64,000 nt of DNA from Paraflavitalea pollutisoli. GTDB lineage: Bacteria; Bacteroidota; Bacteroidia; Chitinophagales; Chitinophagaceae. Below the pieces are notes generated by a model, which worked only from the letters and a program-made list of their open reading frames with translations, did no database searches and had not been told where the DNA came from. Both the position numbers and the translations under genes were made by a program. The DNA is taken from the NCBI RefSeq assembly GCF_029360705.1, contig NZ_JARKMX010000008.1:496001-560000 (forward strand), written 5' to 3'. Positions 43,484-52,755 of this stretch are shown one piece after another (the stretch's first letter is position 1; every line of letters starts with the position of its first letter).

Positions 43484-45815
43484 ATGTTGTTAAGACTAAT
43501 TCTGTTGTCTGTCCTGTTAGCAGGGCAGCAAGGCATGGCACAATCCTGCCTGTTCCAGTTAACGGGTCATATTACCGACGAGGATACCGGCGAGCCGTTG
43601 GCCGGCGCCACCGTCCGCTTGCTGGCATTGAACCGGCAGGTATTAACTGATACGGCCGGCGATTTCCGGTTCGACAGTCTCTGTACGGGCCGCTATACCC
43701 TTGAGGTGACCCATATCAGCTGCGGTACCGTGCAGCAAAAGATCCGGCTGGAGCGCGACCGCCATGCCGACCTTGTGATGCCACATGCCCGCAGTACCCT
43801 CTCTGCCGTGATAGTGGAAGCGCAAAAGGGAACACCCAACACGGGCTTTAAGAAAGAACTGAGTGGTCGTGCACTCGAGCAGGCCAAAGGGCTCTCCATC
43901 TCCGAAGCGTTGGCGAAGATCAATGGCGTTACCCTGTTGCAAACCGGCTCCACCATCGCCAAGCCCATCGTTCATGGCTTGCATGGCAACCGCCTGTTGA
44001 CCATCAACAACGGCGTACGGCAGGAAGGACAGCAATGGGGCAACGAACATGCTCCCGAGATCGACGCTTTCATCGCCGACAAACTCACGATCATCAAAGG
44101 CGTCGATGATTTGCGGTATGGGTCCGATGCCATCGGCGGCGTGATCCTGGTGCAGCCCAGGCCTTTGCAATACAAGCCCGGCTATGCGGCAGAGCTCAAT
44201 GCGGGCTATTTTACCAACAACCGGCAATATGTAGCCTCCGGTGTATGGGAGCAGCAGTTTCAACAGCTACCGGCTTTTGCGTATCGCATACAGGGCACGT
44301 TCAAGAAAGGAGCGAATGCGACCACGCCCCATTACCGGCTCAACAATACGGGCAGTGAAGAGTATAATTTCTCGGCGACCGCTGGTTGGCGCCAACAACA
44401 TTTCAATACCGAATTATTCTACAGTCAGTTCAATACCAAGGTGGGCATCTTCCAGGGGTCGCATATCGGCAACCTGAGCGACTTACAGCAAGCCATCGGG
44501 GGCCGATCGCCCCGATCCGGTATTCCTGGGTCAAAATACGTACACCATCGGTCGCCCCTACCAGGATGTCACCCACCACCTGGCCAAATCCAAAACACAG
44601 TTCTCGCTCAACGGTCACCGGTTTACGGTGCAACTGGCTGGTCAGTTCAACAACCGCAAAGAGTATGATATTGTACGCGCCAGTTCCAGCAAAACGCCCC
44701 AACTGAATTTGTCCATCTCCACCCTGTCGGAAGACATCAGCTGGGAACATCCCTCCTGGCACAACCTGCAGGGCACAGTGGGCGTAGCTGCCATGCAGCA
44801 AGACAATGCTTATGCCGGCCGGTACTTTATTCCCAATTACCAATCCAATACCTGGGGCGCTTATGTGTTGGAGAAATGGGCCCGTCATCGCTGGGAACTA
44901 CAAGCAGGTGCCCGATACGACAATAAACACATCTCTACCAACCGCTTGCTGTCGGGTGGCAGCAGTTTTGATCAATACGATTTTCAGTTCAGCACTTTCG
45001 CCGGTTCTGTCCATGCTGCCTTCAAGCCTGGCAACCACTGGAAGATCAATAGCGCCCTCTCACTGTCGCAGCGGGCGCCGCATGTCAACGAATTGTTGAG
45101 CAACGGCATTCACCATGGTACGGCTACCTATGAAGAAGGAGATATCAACCTGCATCCGGAAAAAGGTATTAATCTCTCCCTCGGTGTGCAGTGGCACAAT
45201 GAAGCCAATACGCTTTCTGCCGAAGTAGATGTTTATCACAACCGCATTGATGATTTTATTTACCGGCAACCGGTGCCCGAAGAGCCGGTGCTGACTATCG
45301 CGGGCGCCTTCCCCAAGATCCGCTACCAGCAGGCAGATGCAAGTCTTACGGGCCTCGATCTGTCGGTGGTCGTGCGCCCCCGGCAATCGTTGGAATGGAC
45401 CTCCCGCGCTTCCCTGCTGCGTGCCCGTAACCGGCAAATCGGTGACTGGCTCACGCAAATGCCGGCCGACCGGTTCAGTACAGCACTCGCCTACAATTTC
45501 CGCGATCATAAAAAGCTATTGGGTAGTTACGTATCGGTGGAGTGGCAGCAGGTGTTGGAGCAAACGCGCATCCCCGACGAATCACAGGGCAAGGTGGATT
45601 ACAAGGTACCGCCTGCTGCCTATGCCTTGATCAACCTGCATGCTTCGACCACGATACCGCTCACGGCACGGATGCCGGTGACGGTAAGCATCGGCGTACG
45701 CAACCTGCTGAATAAAGTCTATAGAGACTACCTGAACAGTATGCGGTATTTCGCCGATGAGATGGGGCGTAATATTTACCTGCGCCTGAAGCTGCCTATT
45801 ACCAGTCGTCAATAA
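43484..45815 (+). pseudogene. TonB-dependent receptor, ZnuD-like, frameshifted at a G5 run
   Basis: A carboxypeptidase-regulatory-like domain (about residues 25-100), a plug (ALAKINGVTLLQTGSTIAKPIVHGLHGNRLLTINNGVRQEGQQWGNEHAPEID, then GVDDLRYGSDAIGGVI) and a barrel to residue 776 after repair. The frame shifts at GGGGG 44498-44502: with one G fewer the reading is AIGADRPDPVFLGQNTYTIG and joins the rest (in frame 0) without a stop. As read, two overlapping parts (43484-44668 and 44628-45815) result. The plug's 'PVIHG..GNR...NNG...Q...HAPEID' resembles zinc/heme-type receptors such as ZnuD. Real mutation, phase-variable site or sequencing error cannot be told apart here. Confidence 0.8.
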
Positions 45816-45833
45816 ACCAACAACATAAAGAGT

Positions 45834-46397
45834 ATGAAAAGACAATTCCTCCGTTTGAGCGTCGCAGCCCTGCTGGTGGCTACTGCTTTCACCGCCTGTA
45901 AGAAAGACAAAGGCGAAACCAATGAAGAAGAGGTGATCACCACCCTGCAACTGACCTTTACGCCCCAGGGCGGTGGTTCGCCCCTGGTGTACAAGTTTGA
46001 AGATGCCGATGGTCCCGGTGGTGCAGCCCCAACGATCGACCAGATCGTACTGGCTCCGTCAAAGTCTTATGATGTAGCCCTGCAGTTGCTCAACAAGACC
46101 GCGAATCCCGTAGAGGATATCACAGAAGAAATTGAAGAAGAAGCTGCCGCACACCGTTTCTATTTTACCCCGGCCACCGGCTCCAATATCACGGTGAGCG
46201 GATTGGATAAAGATGCCAATGGTGTTGACCTCGGCCTGCACAGCGTGTGGACGACCACGGCGGCCGCTACGGGCAGCGTCAAGGTGACGCTGCGCCACTA
46301 CCCCGCTGTTCCGCCCAACAAAGCTGCGGCCGACGCAGTAGACAGCCAAAAATCGGGTACCGATATCGAGGCGACCTTTACGACAAAGATCCAATAA
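45834..46397 (+). CDS. Hypothetical lipoprotein of the TonB-receptor locus
   Basis: A 187-residue lipoprotein (lipobox FTAC at about residue 21; CKKDKGETNEEE). The mature part is beta-rich with an acidic helix-forming segment (EDITEEIEEEAAAHRFYF) and HSVWTTTAAATGSVKVTLRHYP. It lies 18 bp downstream of the TonB receptor, so it is probably the binding or accessory lipoprotein of that receptor. Family resembles one commonly labelled 'type 1 periplasmic binding fold superfamily', which I cannot verify. Substrate unknown. Confidence 0.65.
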   Translation: MKRQFLRLSVAALLVATAFTACKKDKGETNEEEVITTLQLTFTPQGGGSPLVYKFEDADGPGGAAPTIDQIVLAPSKSYDVALQLLNKTANPVEDITEEIEEEAAAHRFYFTPATGSNITVSGLDKDANGVDLGLHSVWTTTAAATGSVKVTLRHYPAVPPNKAAADAVDSQKSGTDIEATFTTKIQ

Positions 46398-46403
46398 GTA
46401 CTT

Positions 46404-46446
46404 AAAAGCAGATAGCGCCGGTTATCGGGCGCTATCTGCTTTTAAT
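46404..46446. terminator. Bidirectional terminator
   Basis: A perfect 16-bp stem (AAAAGCAGATAGCGCC with GGCGCTATCTGCTTTT) and an eight-base loop. A-tract and T-tract on both sides make it work for the lipoprotein gene (+) and the convergent 46459 gene (-). Confidence 0.88.
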
Positions 46447-46458
46447 TCGTTTTGTTGT

Positions 46459-47049
46459 CTATTCCCCGATGGGCGATACATTGATATAATCTCCGCTATC
46501 ATGTCCCACCGTCAGGTGTAACTTGCCGGCCTCCCGGGTAAAAAGTGTTTTGTCCAGCTGCGTGCGGGCAATCTCATCAAAGGCAAATGCCGCATAAGCC
46601 AGTGGCAATATCCAATCCAGGAATTCATAATCTGCTGTATGCGGTTTGATGGTATTGTCGATATGTAGCAGGGAAGCCAATTGCACATAGCGGTTGGCGG
46701 GCTCATAATCGGGCTCCGTGGCCCAATCGGCGTCGTCTCTGTCGTAGGCGTTGGCACCGACCATCGATAACAGCGGCGTGGCGTCGTTTTCATCGGCAAA
46801 TTTGAACAGTCCTATCCAGATGGCAGAGATGCCGGGGGGAGCAGGTTCTTCCGTGACCACTTCGTTCATCCAGGCTACAATATCAGCTTGCTCTTTGGCA
46901 GTATCGATCGCCTTCAGGGTGTCCCAATAAGGCTTGGGATATTGTTGCGCGTGCGCATCGATGAACTGCTGCCAGGCGGTTTGCACAGGCAGTTGTTGGG
47001 CCAGCGTGCTGGTCAGCAGGTCCCAGGAGGTATCGTGGTTGAATGCCAT
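46459..47049 (-). CDS. Hypothetical cytoplasmic protein
   Basis: A 196-residue protein starting MAFNHDTSWDLLTSTLAQQLPVQ, with 'WMNEVVTEEPAPPGISAIWIGLFKFADENDATPLLSM', Asp-rich DRDDADWATEPDYEPANRYV and a helical C-terminus. No signal peptide or membrane helix. ATG 47049 is preferred; starts up to 47136 would add a His/Arg-rich tail. Not recognised. It is divergent from the sigma-factor gene. Confidence 0.6.
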   Translation of the reverse strand: MAFNHDTSWDLLTSTLAQQLPVQTAWQQFIDAHAQQYPKPYWDTLKAIDTAKEQADIVAWMNEVVTEEPAPPGISAIWIGLFKFADENDATPLLSMVGANAYDRDDADWATEPDYEPANRYVQLASLLHIDNTIKPHTADYEFLDWILPLAYAAFAFDEIARTQLDKTLFTREAGKLHLTVGHDSGDYINVSPIGE

Positions 47050-47112
47050 GGCTGGTGTTTTTGGTGCACGATGGGTGTGCGCTGCGAATATAGTCATTTG
47101 CGGTCGGCGATG

Positions 47113-47131
47113 CGAACGGTGGGTCCGTTCG
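47113..47131. promoter_or_regulatory. Short inverted repeat between divergent genes
   Basis: CGAACGG (47113-47119) and CCGTTCG (47125-47131) form perfect seven-base arms around TGGGT, in the region shared by the 46459 and 47314 genes. A possible operator or hairpin; nothing more can be said. Confidence 0.3.
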
Positions 47132-47313
47132 GCCATTAAAACCGGTAGTTGGGGGGCATTTACCGGGCTGATTGGCCAAAAGGTGATAATTTGACCGAAC
47201 TTTTTAGCCGGGCGCGTAAGGGTATTCAGACAATGATGTGTCTACGCTTTATGATACTGACAGGGCGAATGGAAAATTATGCAGCCTGTGCATTCAAAAC
47301 GACCACAGCAACT

Positions 47314-47838
47314 ATGACGGCGGAAGCCCACTACCGGCAATATTTCTATACCTATTTCGAAAGGTTGTTCGGCTATGCTTTTACTATGGTGAAAGACAAT
47401 GCCGAAGCCAAAGACATTGTGCAATCGGCTTTCCTGAAGTTATGGGAAAAACGCAGTTCCATCGACCTGCCCAATGCAGGCCGGGCTTACCTCTATACCA
47501 CGGTCTATCATTTGTCGCTGAATGCGATCCGTAACCGGGCCATCCGGAAAGGCCACCACGCGCAGCTGGCAGACGGTATCACCACCGTACATGTTCATAC
47601 TGCCGAGGAGGCGGAGATCCGCGAACGGATCAGGCTGGCCATCGAGACTTTGCCGCCCCGATGCCGGGAAGTGTTTTGCAAAAGCAGGCTCGAAGGGAAG
47701 AAGTACGATGCTATTGCCGCTGAACTCGATATCTCGGTCAAGACGGTAGAAGCACAAATGAGCAAGGCCCTCAAGCTGCTCCGTACGCAACTGTCGGACC
47801 TGGCCCTTACCTCCCTTGTTTTGTTATTTATCCGCTGA
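47314..47838 (+). CDS. ECF-family RNA polymerase sigma factor
   Basis: A 174-residue sigma factor. Region 2 is HYRQYFYTYFERLFGYAFTMVKDNAEAKDIVQSAFLKLWEKR; region 4 is LPPRCREVFCKSRLEGKKYDAIAAELDISVKTVEAQMSKALKLLR. ATG 47314 gives the normal start a few residues before region 2; an in-frame ATG at 47269 would add 15. The gene order sigma, FecR, STN protein (gaps 13 and 11 bp) indicates it is controlled by the FecR-type anti-sigma and probably activates this or a distant receptor operon. Confidence 0.93.
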   Translation: MTAEAHYRQYFYTYFERLFGYAFTMVKDNAEAKDIVQSAFLKLWEKRSSIDLPNAGRAYLYTTVYHLSLNAIRNRAIRKGHHAQLADGITTVHVHTAEEAEIRERIRLAIETLPPRCREVFCKSRLEGKKYDAIAAELDISVKTVEAQMSKALKLLRTQLSDLALTSLVLLFIR

Positions 47839-47851
47839 AACCATCCCAGTC

Positions 47852-48865
47852 ATGAACCATAACGATCCAACCAACAAGACCGACGACATCGTCAAATACC
47901 TGGCGGGAGAAGCCACGCCGGCCGAGGCCATGGCGCTCGAAGACTGGCTCATCGATCCTGCCAATGCGGAGGAATTCGAGCACGTGTACCAGCTGTGGCA
48001 ACGGTTGCCGGGGGCACCGGTGCTCCTAACGCCCGCTGTGGATGGGGAGTGGCAGGAACTGCAGGAGCGCTTGCGTGCAGGCAGTAAACCGTCCCTGCTG
48101 CGAAGGATAGGACCCCGGATGGCGGTAGCCGCCTCGATTGGGCTACTGGTCATCGCCACGGTTGGTTGGTGGCTGTCGGCCAGGCAGGTGGCGGCCCCCT
48201 CACCCAATGCCTTGACGGAGCAACAAGCCACCGGTGCGGACAATAGTAAACAGATAACCATGCCCGATGGCTCTGCCATCACTTTACATCATAACAGCGC
48301 TATACAGTATGCGGGCGCATTTGGTACTACCCATCGACATCTGCAACTACAGGGGGAAGCTTTTTTTGAAGTAGTGCCAGACAGTACCCGCCCCTTCACG
48401 ATCCGCATAGCCGATGTCACGATCAAAGTAGTGGGTACAGCATTCAATGTGAAGGATATTACGCCGTCCGGTAACATTGAAGTACAGGTGCTGTCGGGCG
48501 TGGTTAATATGATCACCGACCAGCAGCAGATCTCGGTACGAAAAGGTCAATCTGGTACATATGACGCCAGCCGGAAATCGTTGCGACTGTCGGATACGGT
48601 AGATATTAACAGCATGAGTTACGCCACCCATTCCTTTGAGTTCGACAACGTGCCCTTGCGGGAAGTGTATGCTTCACTCGGGAAGACATTCAACCGGCAA
48701 TTTCGATTCGAAGATCCGGCTACCGGCGATTGCCGTGTGACGGCCCGGTTTGACCAACGGTCGCTGGAATATATTCTGCAGATCATCGATGCTACCTTGA
48801 ATCTTCATAGTTCACAGCAAGGCAATACCATCGTCATCACCGGCGTGGGTTGCCCTGCCCATTAA
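47852..48865 (+). CDS. FecR-family anti-sigma factor
   Basis: A 337-residue protein. A cytoplasmic N-terminal region (DDIVKYLAGEATPAEAMALEDWLIDPANAEEFEHVYQLWQ) would bind the sigma factor. A membrane helix lies near 89-107 (MAVAASIGLLVIATVGWWL). The periplasmic FecR domain has the family signatures TMPDGSAITLHHNSAIQY, EAFFEVVPDSTRPFTIRI and VVGTAFNVKD, and a C-terminal STN-like region (FEFDNVPLREVYASLGKTFNRQFRFED). It passes an outer-membrane signal to the ECF sigma factor. Confidence 0.94.
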   Translation: MNHNDPTNKTDDIVKYLAGEATPAEAMALEDWLIDPANAEEFEHVYQLWQRLPGAPVLLTPAVDGEWQELQERLRAGSKPSLLRRIGPRMAVAASIGLLVIATVGWWLSARQVAAPSPNALTEQQATGADNSKQITMPDGSAITLHHNSAIQYAGAFGTTHRHLQLQGEAFFEVVPDSTRPFTIRIADVTIKVVGTAFNVKDITPSGNIEVQVLSGVVNMITDQQQISVRKGQSGTYDASRKSLRLSDTVDINSMSYATHSFEFDNVPLREVYASLGKTFNRQFRFEDPATGDCRVTARFDQRSLEYILQIIDATLNLHSSQQGNTIVITGVGCPAH

Positions 48866-48876
48866 AAAGTACAGCC

Positions 48877-50151
48877 ATGAAATTAACACTACTCTCTTTG
48901 CTCCTAGTCTGTTTTTGCAGCAGGCACACAGCGTTGTGCGCGCAGGTCAACAAGGCCATCTTCGAAAAGACCATCTCGATCAGGACAGGCGATATTCGCT
49001 TCGATTCGCTCCTGCACCAGTTTGCCCGGCAAACCGGGGTGGAGTTTTCTTTCAGCGCTAACCGGGTGGGTGCCGACAACCTGGTGCGTAATACCCGGCC
49101 CCGGCAAACCCTGGCGGGTTGGTTGCAAGTACTGGAGCAATCGTTGGGTATCCGGTATAAAGTAGTAGGCAATCACATCATCTTATACGAAGCGGTGAAA
49201 GTGAAGCCAGCGCAGTCGACGCCCAAGGCAAGTCATTCCAAACGACTAACCCCGGATCATGACAATCAACCCCGGCTACGTATCCAGATCGATAGCGGCT
49301 TCTCGGAAGCGGCTGCATCCCTACCCGTAGACGAATCCGTTGCTACCACGTCCAATGCTGCCTTGTCTGCCATGCCAGGCAGTGAAGCCTTGCCGGCATC
49401 GCCGGCTACACCCAGGAGCGCGTCGATGCCTACCGCGCCAGCCACTTCCGGAAGTGCATCGACGCCAGCCACACAGGCCAGGCCAGCGACCACCCCTGCC
49501 GCTGCACCCCAAAGCGCGACTCCCGCACCAACAACAAAGGCAGCCAGACCGGCGGCGCTTTGGGCCCCACGTTATGATCCTGTCAAAATGGAGGGATTGG
49601 AAGCGGTGCAGCTGTTTGCTGGCTGGAGCCGCAATGGGTCCGGGGATATGAGTGGCGTGGCGTTTGCGTCTACTTATTCCAACTATCTTTCACCGCGGTT
49701 TTCGCTGAACCTCGATCTGCGTGGACTGATCAATTGGAGTAAATTCAGCATTCTCCAACAGCATCCGATCACTACACAATGGATGGATAATTCCGTACGG
49801 TTCACCACGGCGAGTGCGCAGTTGGGGGTGCTGGCAGGCTGGAGCCTGGTGCAGGTAGCCCGCTCTGAATTGAAGGTCAGCCTGGGGCCTTTTGGCCGCT
49901 TTCAGTCTGCCTCCAATGGCGATGACGGGTACGGCTTGTATTCGCCATCGGTTACCGGGCAGCCCACCTACCTGATCGGATACGACAACCACACATCGCA
50001 GAATAAATTTTCGGTAGGCTATCTGTTGTCTTTACAATACCAGTTTGTGCTGCGCAACGATCTCTGTATCGGCTTAGCGGGCGTGTTCCAGAACGATACC
50101 AACGGCGACGTGATACCGCAGGCGGGTATCACGTTTGGCAAGCGGTTCTGA
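48877..50151 (+). CDS. STN-domain protein with Ala/Pro/Thr-rich linker and barrel-like C-terminus
   Basis: A 424-residue exported protein. After the signal peptide an STN domain spans about 27-110 (FEKTISIRTGDIRFDSLLHQFARQTGVEFSFSANRV, then ILYEAVKV), the domain by which TonB receptors signal to FecR. A linker of about 115 residues rich in Ala, Pro, Ser and Thr follows (SASMPTAP, SASTPATQ, TTPAAAP). The last 190 residues look like a small outer-membrane barrel (alternating strands such as FSLNLDLRGLI, LKVSLGPFGRF, FSVGYLLSLQYQFVL, and a terminal F). No TonB plug is present. It lies 11 bp after FecR and is the likely outer-membrane sensor or target of this set. Confidence 0.75.
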   Translation: MKLTLLSLLLVCFCSRHTALCAQVNKAIFEKTISIRTGDIRFDSLLHQFARQTGVEFSFSANRVGADNLVRNTRPRQTLAGWLQVLEQSLGIRYKVVGNHIILYEAVKVKPAQSTPKASHSKRLTPDHDNQPRLRIQIDSGFSEAAASLPVDESVATTSNAALSAMPGSEALPASPATPRSASMPTAPATSGSASTPATQARPATTPAAAPQSATPAPTTKAARPAALWAPRYDPVKMEGLEAVQLFAGWSRNGSGDMSGVAFASTYSNYLSPRFSLNLDLRGLINWSKFSILQQHPITTQWMDNSVRFTTASAQLGVLAGWSLVQVARSELKVSLGPFGRFQSASNGDDGYGLYSPSVTGQPTYLIGYDNHTSQNKFSVGYLLSLQYQFVLRNDLCIGLAGVFQNDTNGDVIPQAGITFGKRF

Positions 50152-50181
50152 ACAGCCTGTACCGGGTCACATACATTGATG

Positions 50182-50189
50182 TACCTTTG
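50182..50189 (+). promoter_or_regulatory. -7 box (TACCTTTG) for the alpha/beta hydrolase gene
   Basis: An exact TAnnTTTG match 18 bases before ATG 50207. It lies over the in-frame GTG at 50189, which argues against that start. A -33 TTG is not obvious. Confidence 0.4.
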
Positions 50190-50206
50190 TGGCCAAACAA
50201 TTCAAT

Positions 50207-50866
50207 ATGGCTACCCGTTCGTTGCAAATTACGGTCTCTCCTGTCATCGGTAAAGTGTCTGCCATCCTGAACGCGCCGCCGAAGGCTACTGCCATCCTTA
50301 CGCTGGCCCATGGCGCCGGTGCAGGCATGGAGCATCACTTTATGGAGCAGTTGTCTGCGCGACTGGCAGTAGCGGGTATTGCCACCTTACGGTTCAATTT
50401 TCCCTTTGCCGAACACAAGAAAGGCAGACCCGATACACCAGCAGTAGCCCATCAAACCATCGAGGCTGCCATCGCCAAAGCACAAACTCTTTTTCCCGAC
50501 CTGCCCCTGTTCGTCAGCGGTAAATCTTTCGGCGGGCGCATGTCTTCCCAATACATTGCCGCAAATCCCAACAAAGCCGTCAAAGGGCTTATCTTCTTTG
50601 GCTTTCCGTTGCATCCAGCCGGCAAACCGGGTACCGAGCGGGCCGATCACCTGCAGGAAGTGAAAGTGCCGATGCTGTTTCTGCAAGGCACCAAAGACAC
50701 CCTGGCCACCTGGGACCTGATCGAACAGGTGACAGCCTCCTTGAAGAAAGCAACACTTGTTAAGTTAGATGGTGCCGATCACTCTTTCAAGGCCGGTAAG
50801 ACCGATACGATCGCCCTCCTTACAGATGCTACCCAACAATGGATCAGCAAAAAGGCAGGGAAATAA
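50207..50866 (+). CDS. Alpha/beta-hydrolase, KANL3/Tex30-like
   Basis: A 219-residue cytoplasmic alpha/beta hydrolase. Motifs: AHGAGAGMEHHFMEQLSARLA (oxyanion region), then a GKSFGG nucleophile elbow (in FVSGKSFGGRMSSQYIA), PMLFLQGTKDTLATW and GADHSFKAGK (base). This matches the small KANL3/Tex30-type hydrolases, whose function in bacteria is unknown. ATG 50207 is preferred. The SDR gene is convergent. Confidence 0.82.
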   Translation: MATRSLQITVSPVIGKVSAILNAPPKATAILTLAHGAGAGMEHHFMEQLSARLAVAGIATLRFNFPFAEHKKGRPDTPAVAHQTIEAAIAKAQTLFPDLPLFVSGKSFGGRMSSQYIAANPNKAVKGLIFFGFPLHPAGKPGTERADHLQEVKVPMLFLQGTKDTLATWDLIEQVTASLKKATLVKLDGADHSFKAGKTDTIALLTDATQQWISKKAGK

Positions 50867-50888
50867 TCCCTGCCCGTCGTTTATACTG

Positions 50889-51779
50889 TTAGAAATAATC
50901 GCTGCTAACGAGGTCTTTCAGAAGACCCGTTTCCCGCGGCTCCCAGCCCAACACCTGTCGCGTTTGTTCACTCGATGCAGGACAATCCATGGCGGCAAAG
51001 TGTTTGAACCAACCAAAGTATTGCTCCGCCTCCACGCCATTCTTAGTCACCGCCGGTACCGATAATCCCTGGCCGATGGTGGTGGCAATCTGCCGGAAAG
51101 GAATACCCCCTTCCTGCACCGCATGAAATACGGTTTTTTCCGGTTGTTGTTCTACGATCAACCGATATACTACTGCAGCATCCAACCGATGTACCGCCGG
51201 CCATACGTTTTGCCCTTCGCCGATCCAGGCGGATGCTCCTTTTTCTTTGGCCAGTCCCACCAGGATGGGCACAAAGCCATGATCGCCCCGGCCATGCACC
51301 GTGTGCGGCAACCGTACGATATAGGTGCGTACACCTTGTGCTGCTATCGCGCGTGCCGCTTCCTCCGTAGCTGCTCTCGGCATCACCGATGCCGGAGGTG
51401 TTACGTCCTGTTCCGTGATCAGTTGCCCGCTTTTGTTGAGCACCCCAATACCGGAAGTAACGATCAGCGGCCGGTTGGTACCGGCCAGTGCAGCTCCCAG
51501 TCGATGGATCAATTGCCGGTCTTCTTCGCAGCTGGCAGCATAGCGGGAAAAATCATGGTTGAAGGCAGTATGAATGACAGCGTCGACGTTGGCCACGCCT
51601 GCTGCAATGCTGTCCGGATCCTGCAGGTTGCCACGGTGCACGGCCGCGCCCGCCTGTTGCAACGCCGTGGCTGCTTCATCGGTGCGGGCAAGGCCCAGTA
51701 CTTCATGACCTGCTTGGAGTAGTTCCGCTACAACGGCCGATCCTACAAAGCCGGTAGCGCCTGTTACAAATACACGCAT
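50889..51779 (-). CDS. NAD-dependent epimerase/SDR-family reductase
   Basis: A 296-residue extended SDR enzyme. The N-terminal MRVFVTGATGFVGSAVVAELLQAGHEVLGLAR is the NAD(P)-binding motif (TGxxGxxG), then NVDAVIHTAFNHD and a TSGIGVL strand. The usual YxxxK catalytic pair is not clearly placed, so this could be an atypical member. Substrate unknown. The Crp-family regulator 75 bp upstream on the same strand may control it. Confidence 0.85.
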   Translation of the reverse strand: MRVFVTGATGFVGSAVVAELLQAGHEVLGLARTDEAATALQQAGAAVHRGNLQDPDSIAAGVANVDAVIHTAFNHDFSRYAASCEEDRQLIHRLGAALAGTNRPLIVTSGIGVLNKSGQLITEQDVTPPASVMPRAATEEAARAIAAQGVRTYIVRLPHTVHGRGDHGFVPILVGLAKEKGASAWIGEGQNVWPAVHRLDAAVVYRLIVEQQPEKTVFHAVQEGGIPFRQIATTIGQGLSVPAVTKNGVEAEQYFGWFKHFAAMDCPASSEQTRQVLGWEPRETGLLKDLVSSDYF

Positions 51780-51854
51780 AATGAATTACTATTTTGTAGG
51801 TACAAAATTGGATCACCCTGCGTGGGCAAACGTGGTCATTTGACCATAATTCCC

Positions 51855-52433
51855 TTAGCGGCGGATCTGTGCATGCCGGATGCGCGTGAGTGTCTTGAGG
51901 GAGATGCCCAGGTAGGCGGCGATCATGTGTAAGGGGAGCCTGTTTTGCAGGTCGGCATGGGTGCGCACGAACTCTTCATACTTTTCTTCCGGGGTAGCGC
52001 TGAGGGCGGTGAACAGCCGCTGCCGGCTGCCGTGGTTGCTGCGGGCGATCAGTTGTTGTGATAAAGCCCGTAGGGCGGGTATATCGGCCAGGAGGCGGTC
52101 GAAGACTGGTTTGGACCATACGATGACTTCGCTACGCTCTATGGCGGCGATATTGAAACGGGAAGGTGTTTGTTGATCATAACTTTCCGCGTCGAGGGTC
52201 CAGTGGGCTTCCGGGGCAAATTGCAGGATATGTTCGCTGCCATCTGCGACCAGGCCATAAATACGCAACAACCCACTGATCACATAGGTCTTGTGCCGGC
52301 ATACCTGTCCTTCCTGCAATAATGACTCGTTGCGTGACAGGGAACGGGTGGTGCTGGCGCCGGCGATCTGTGCGATCTCGTCGTCGGTCAGGTGGCTATT
52401 GTTGCGCAGGTATGTTTCGAATCCGGTGTTCAT
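51855..52433 (-). CDS. Crp/Fnr-family transcriptional regulator
   Basis: A 192-residue regulator with an N-terminal cNMP-binding-type beta-roll (LLQEGQVCRHKTYVISGLLRIYGLVADGSEHILQFAPE) and a C-terminal region near 160-190 with an HTH (LHMIAAYLGISLKTLTRIR). Bacteroidota proteins of this kind often lack cAMP-binding residues and sense other signals. It is transcribed in the same direction as, and upstream of, the SDR gene. Confidence 0.88.
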   Translation of the reverse strand: MNTGFETYLRNNSHLTDDEIAQIAGASTTRSLSRNESLLQEGQVCRHKTYVISGLLRIYGLVADGSEHILQFAPEAHWTLDAESYDQQTPSRFNIAAIERSEVIVWSKPVFDRLLADIPALRALSQQLIARSNHGSRQRLFTALSATPEEKYEEFVRTHADLQNRLPLHMIAAYLGISLKTLTRIRHAQIRR

Positions 52434-52539
52434 CGATCACTCAAAAATAGAGCTTCTACCCGAATTGGAACAAGTATAGATAAAACCGGGTATTGTGCTT
52501 CCTGCTCAATTCCTCAATACGGGTAATTTTTAGCCAGTA

Positions 52540-52755
52540 CTATTGGTGCGAGGAATCACTTGTTTTGTTTGGCATGCGCTGGTACATACTGGTATCTCCG
52601 CGGTTGCTCATCGTATCGGCGTTGCTCTCTCCCGGTGGCCGTTGAGGGATAGTACCTCCACTGGTATCAGGTCTGTTGCCGTCGTGCGGGGCGTTGCCAT
52701 CTCCACAAGCTGCGAATATTGTAGTCATACCAATAATTGCAAGGATCTGTTTCAT
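52540..52755 (-). CDS. Small lipoprotein
   Basis: A 71-residue protein with lipobox FAAC (MKQILAIIGMTTIFAAC) and a mature part of low complexity rich in Gly, Pro, Asp and Ser (GDGNAPHDGNRPDTSGG). Typical small Bacteroidota surface lipoprotein of unknown role. Upstream, divergently, lies the siderophore-type TonB receptor. Confidence 0.6.
   Translation of the reverse strand: MKQILAIIGMTTIFAACGDGNAPHDGNRPDTSGGTIPQRPPGESNADTMSNRGDTSMYQRMPNKTSDSSHQ

Noticed and set aside
47149-47313. Longer N-terminus of the sigma factor (from 47149)
   Set aside because: It adds 55 residues without conservation before region 2; ATG 47314 is the normal family start.
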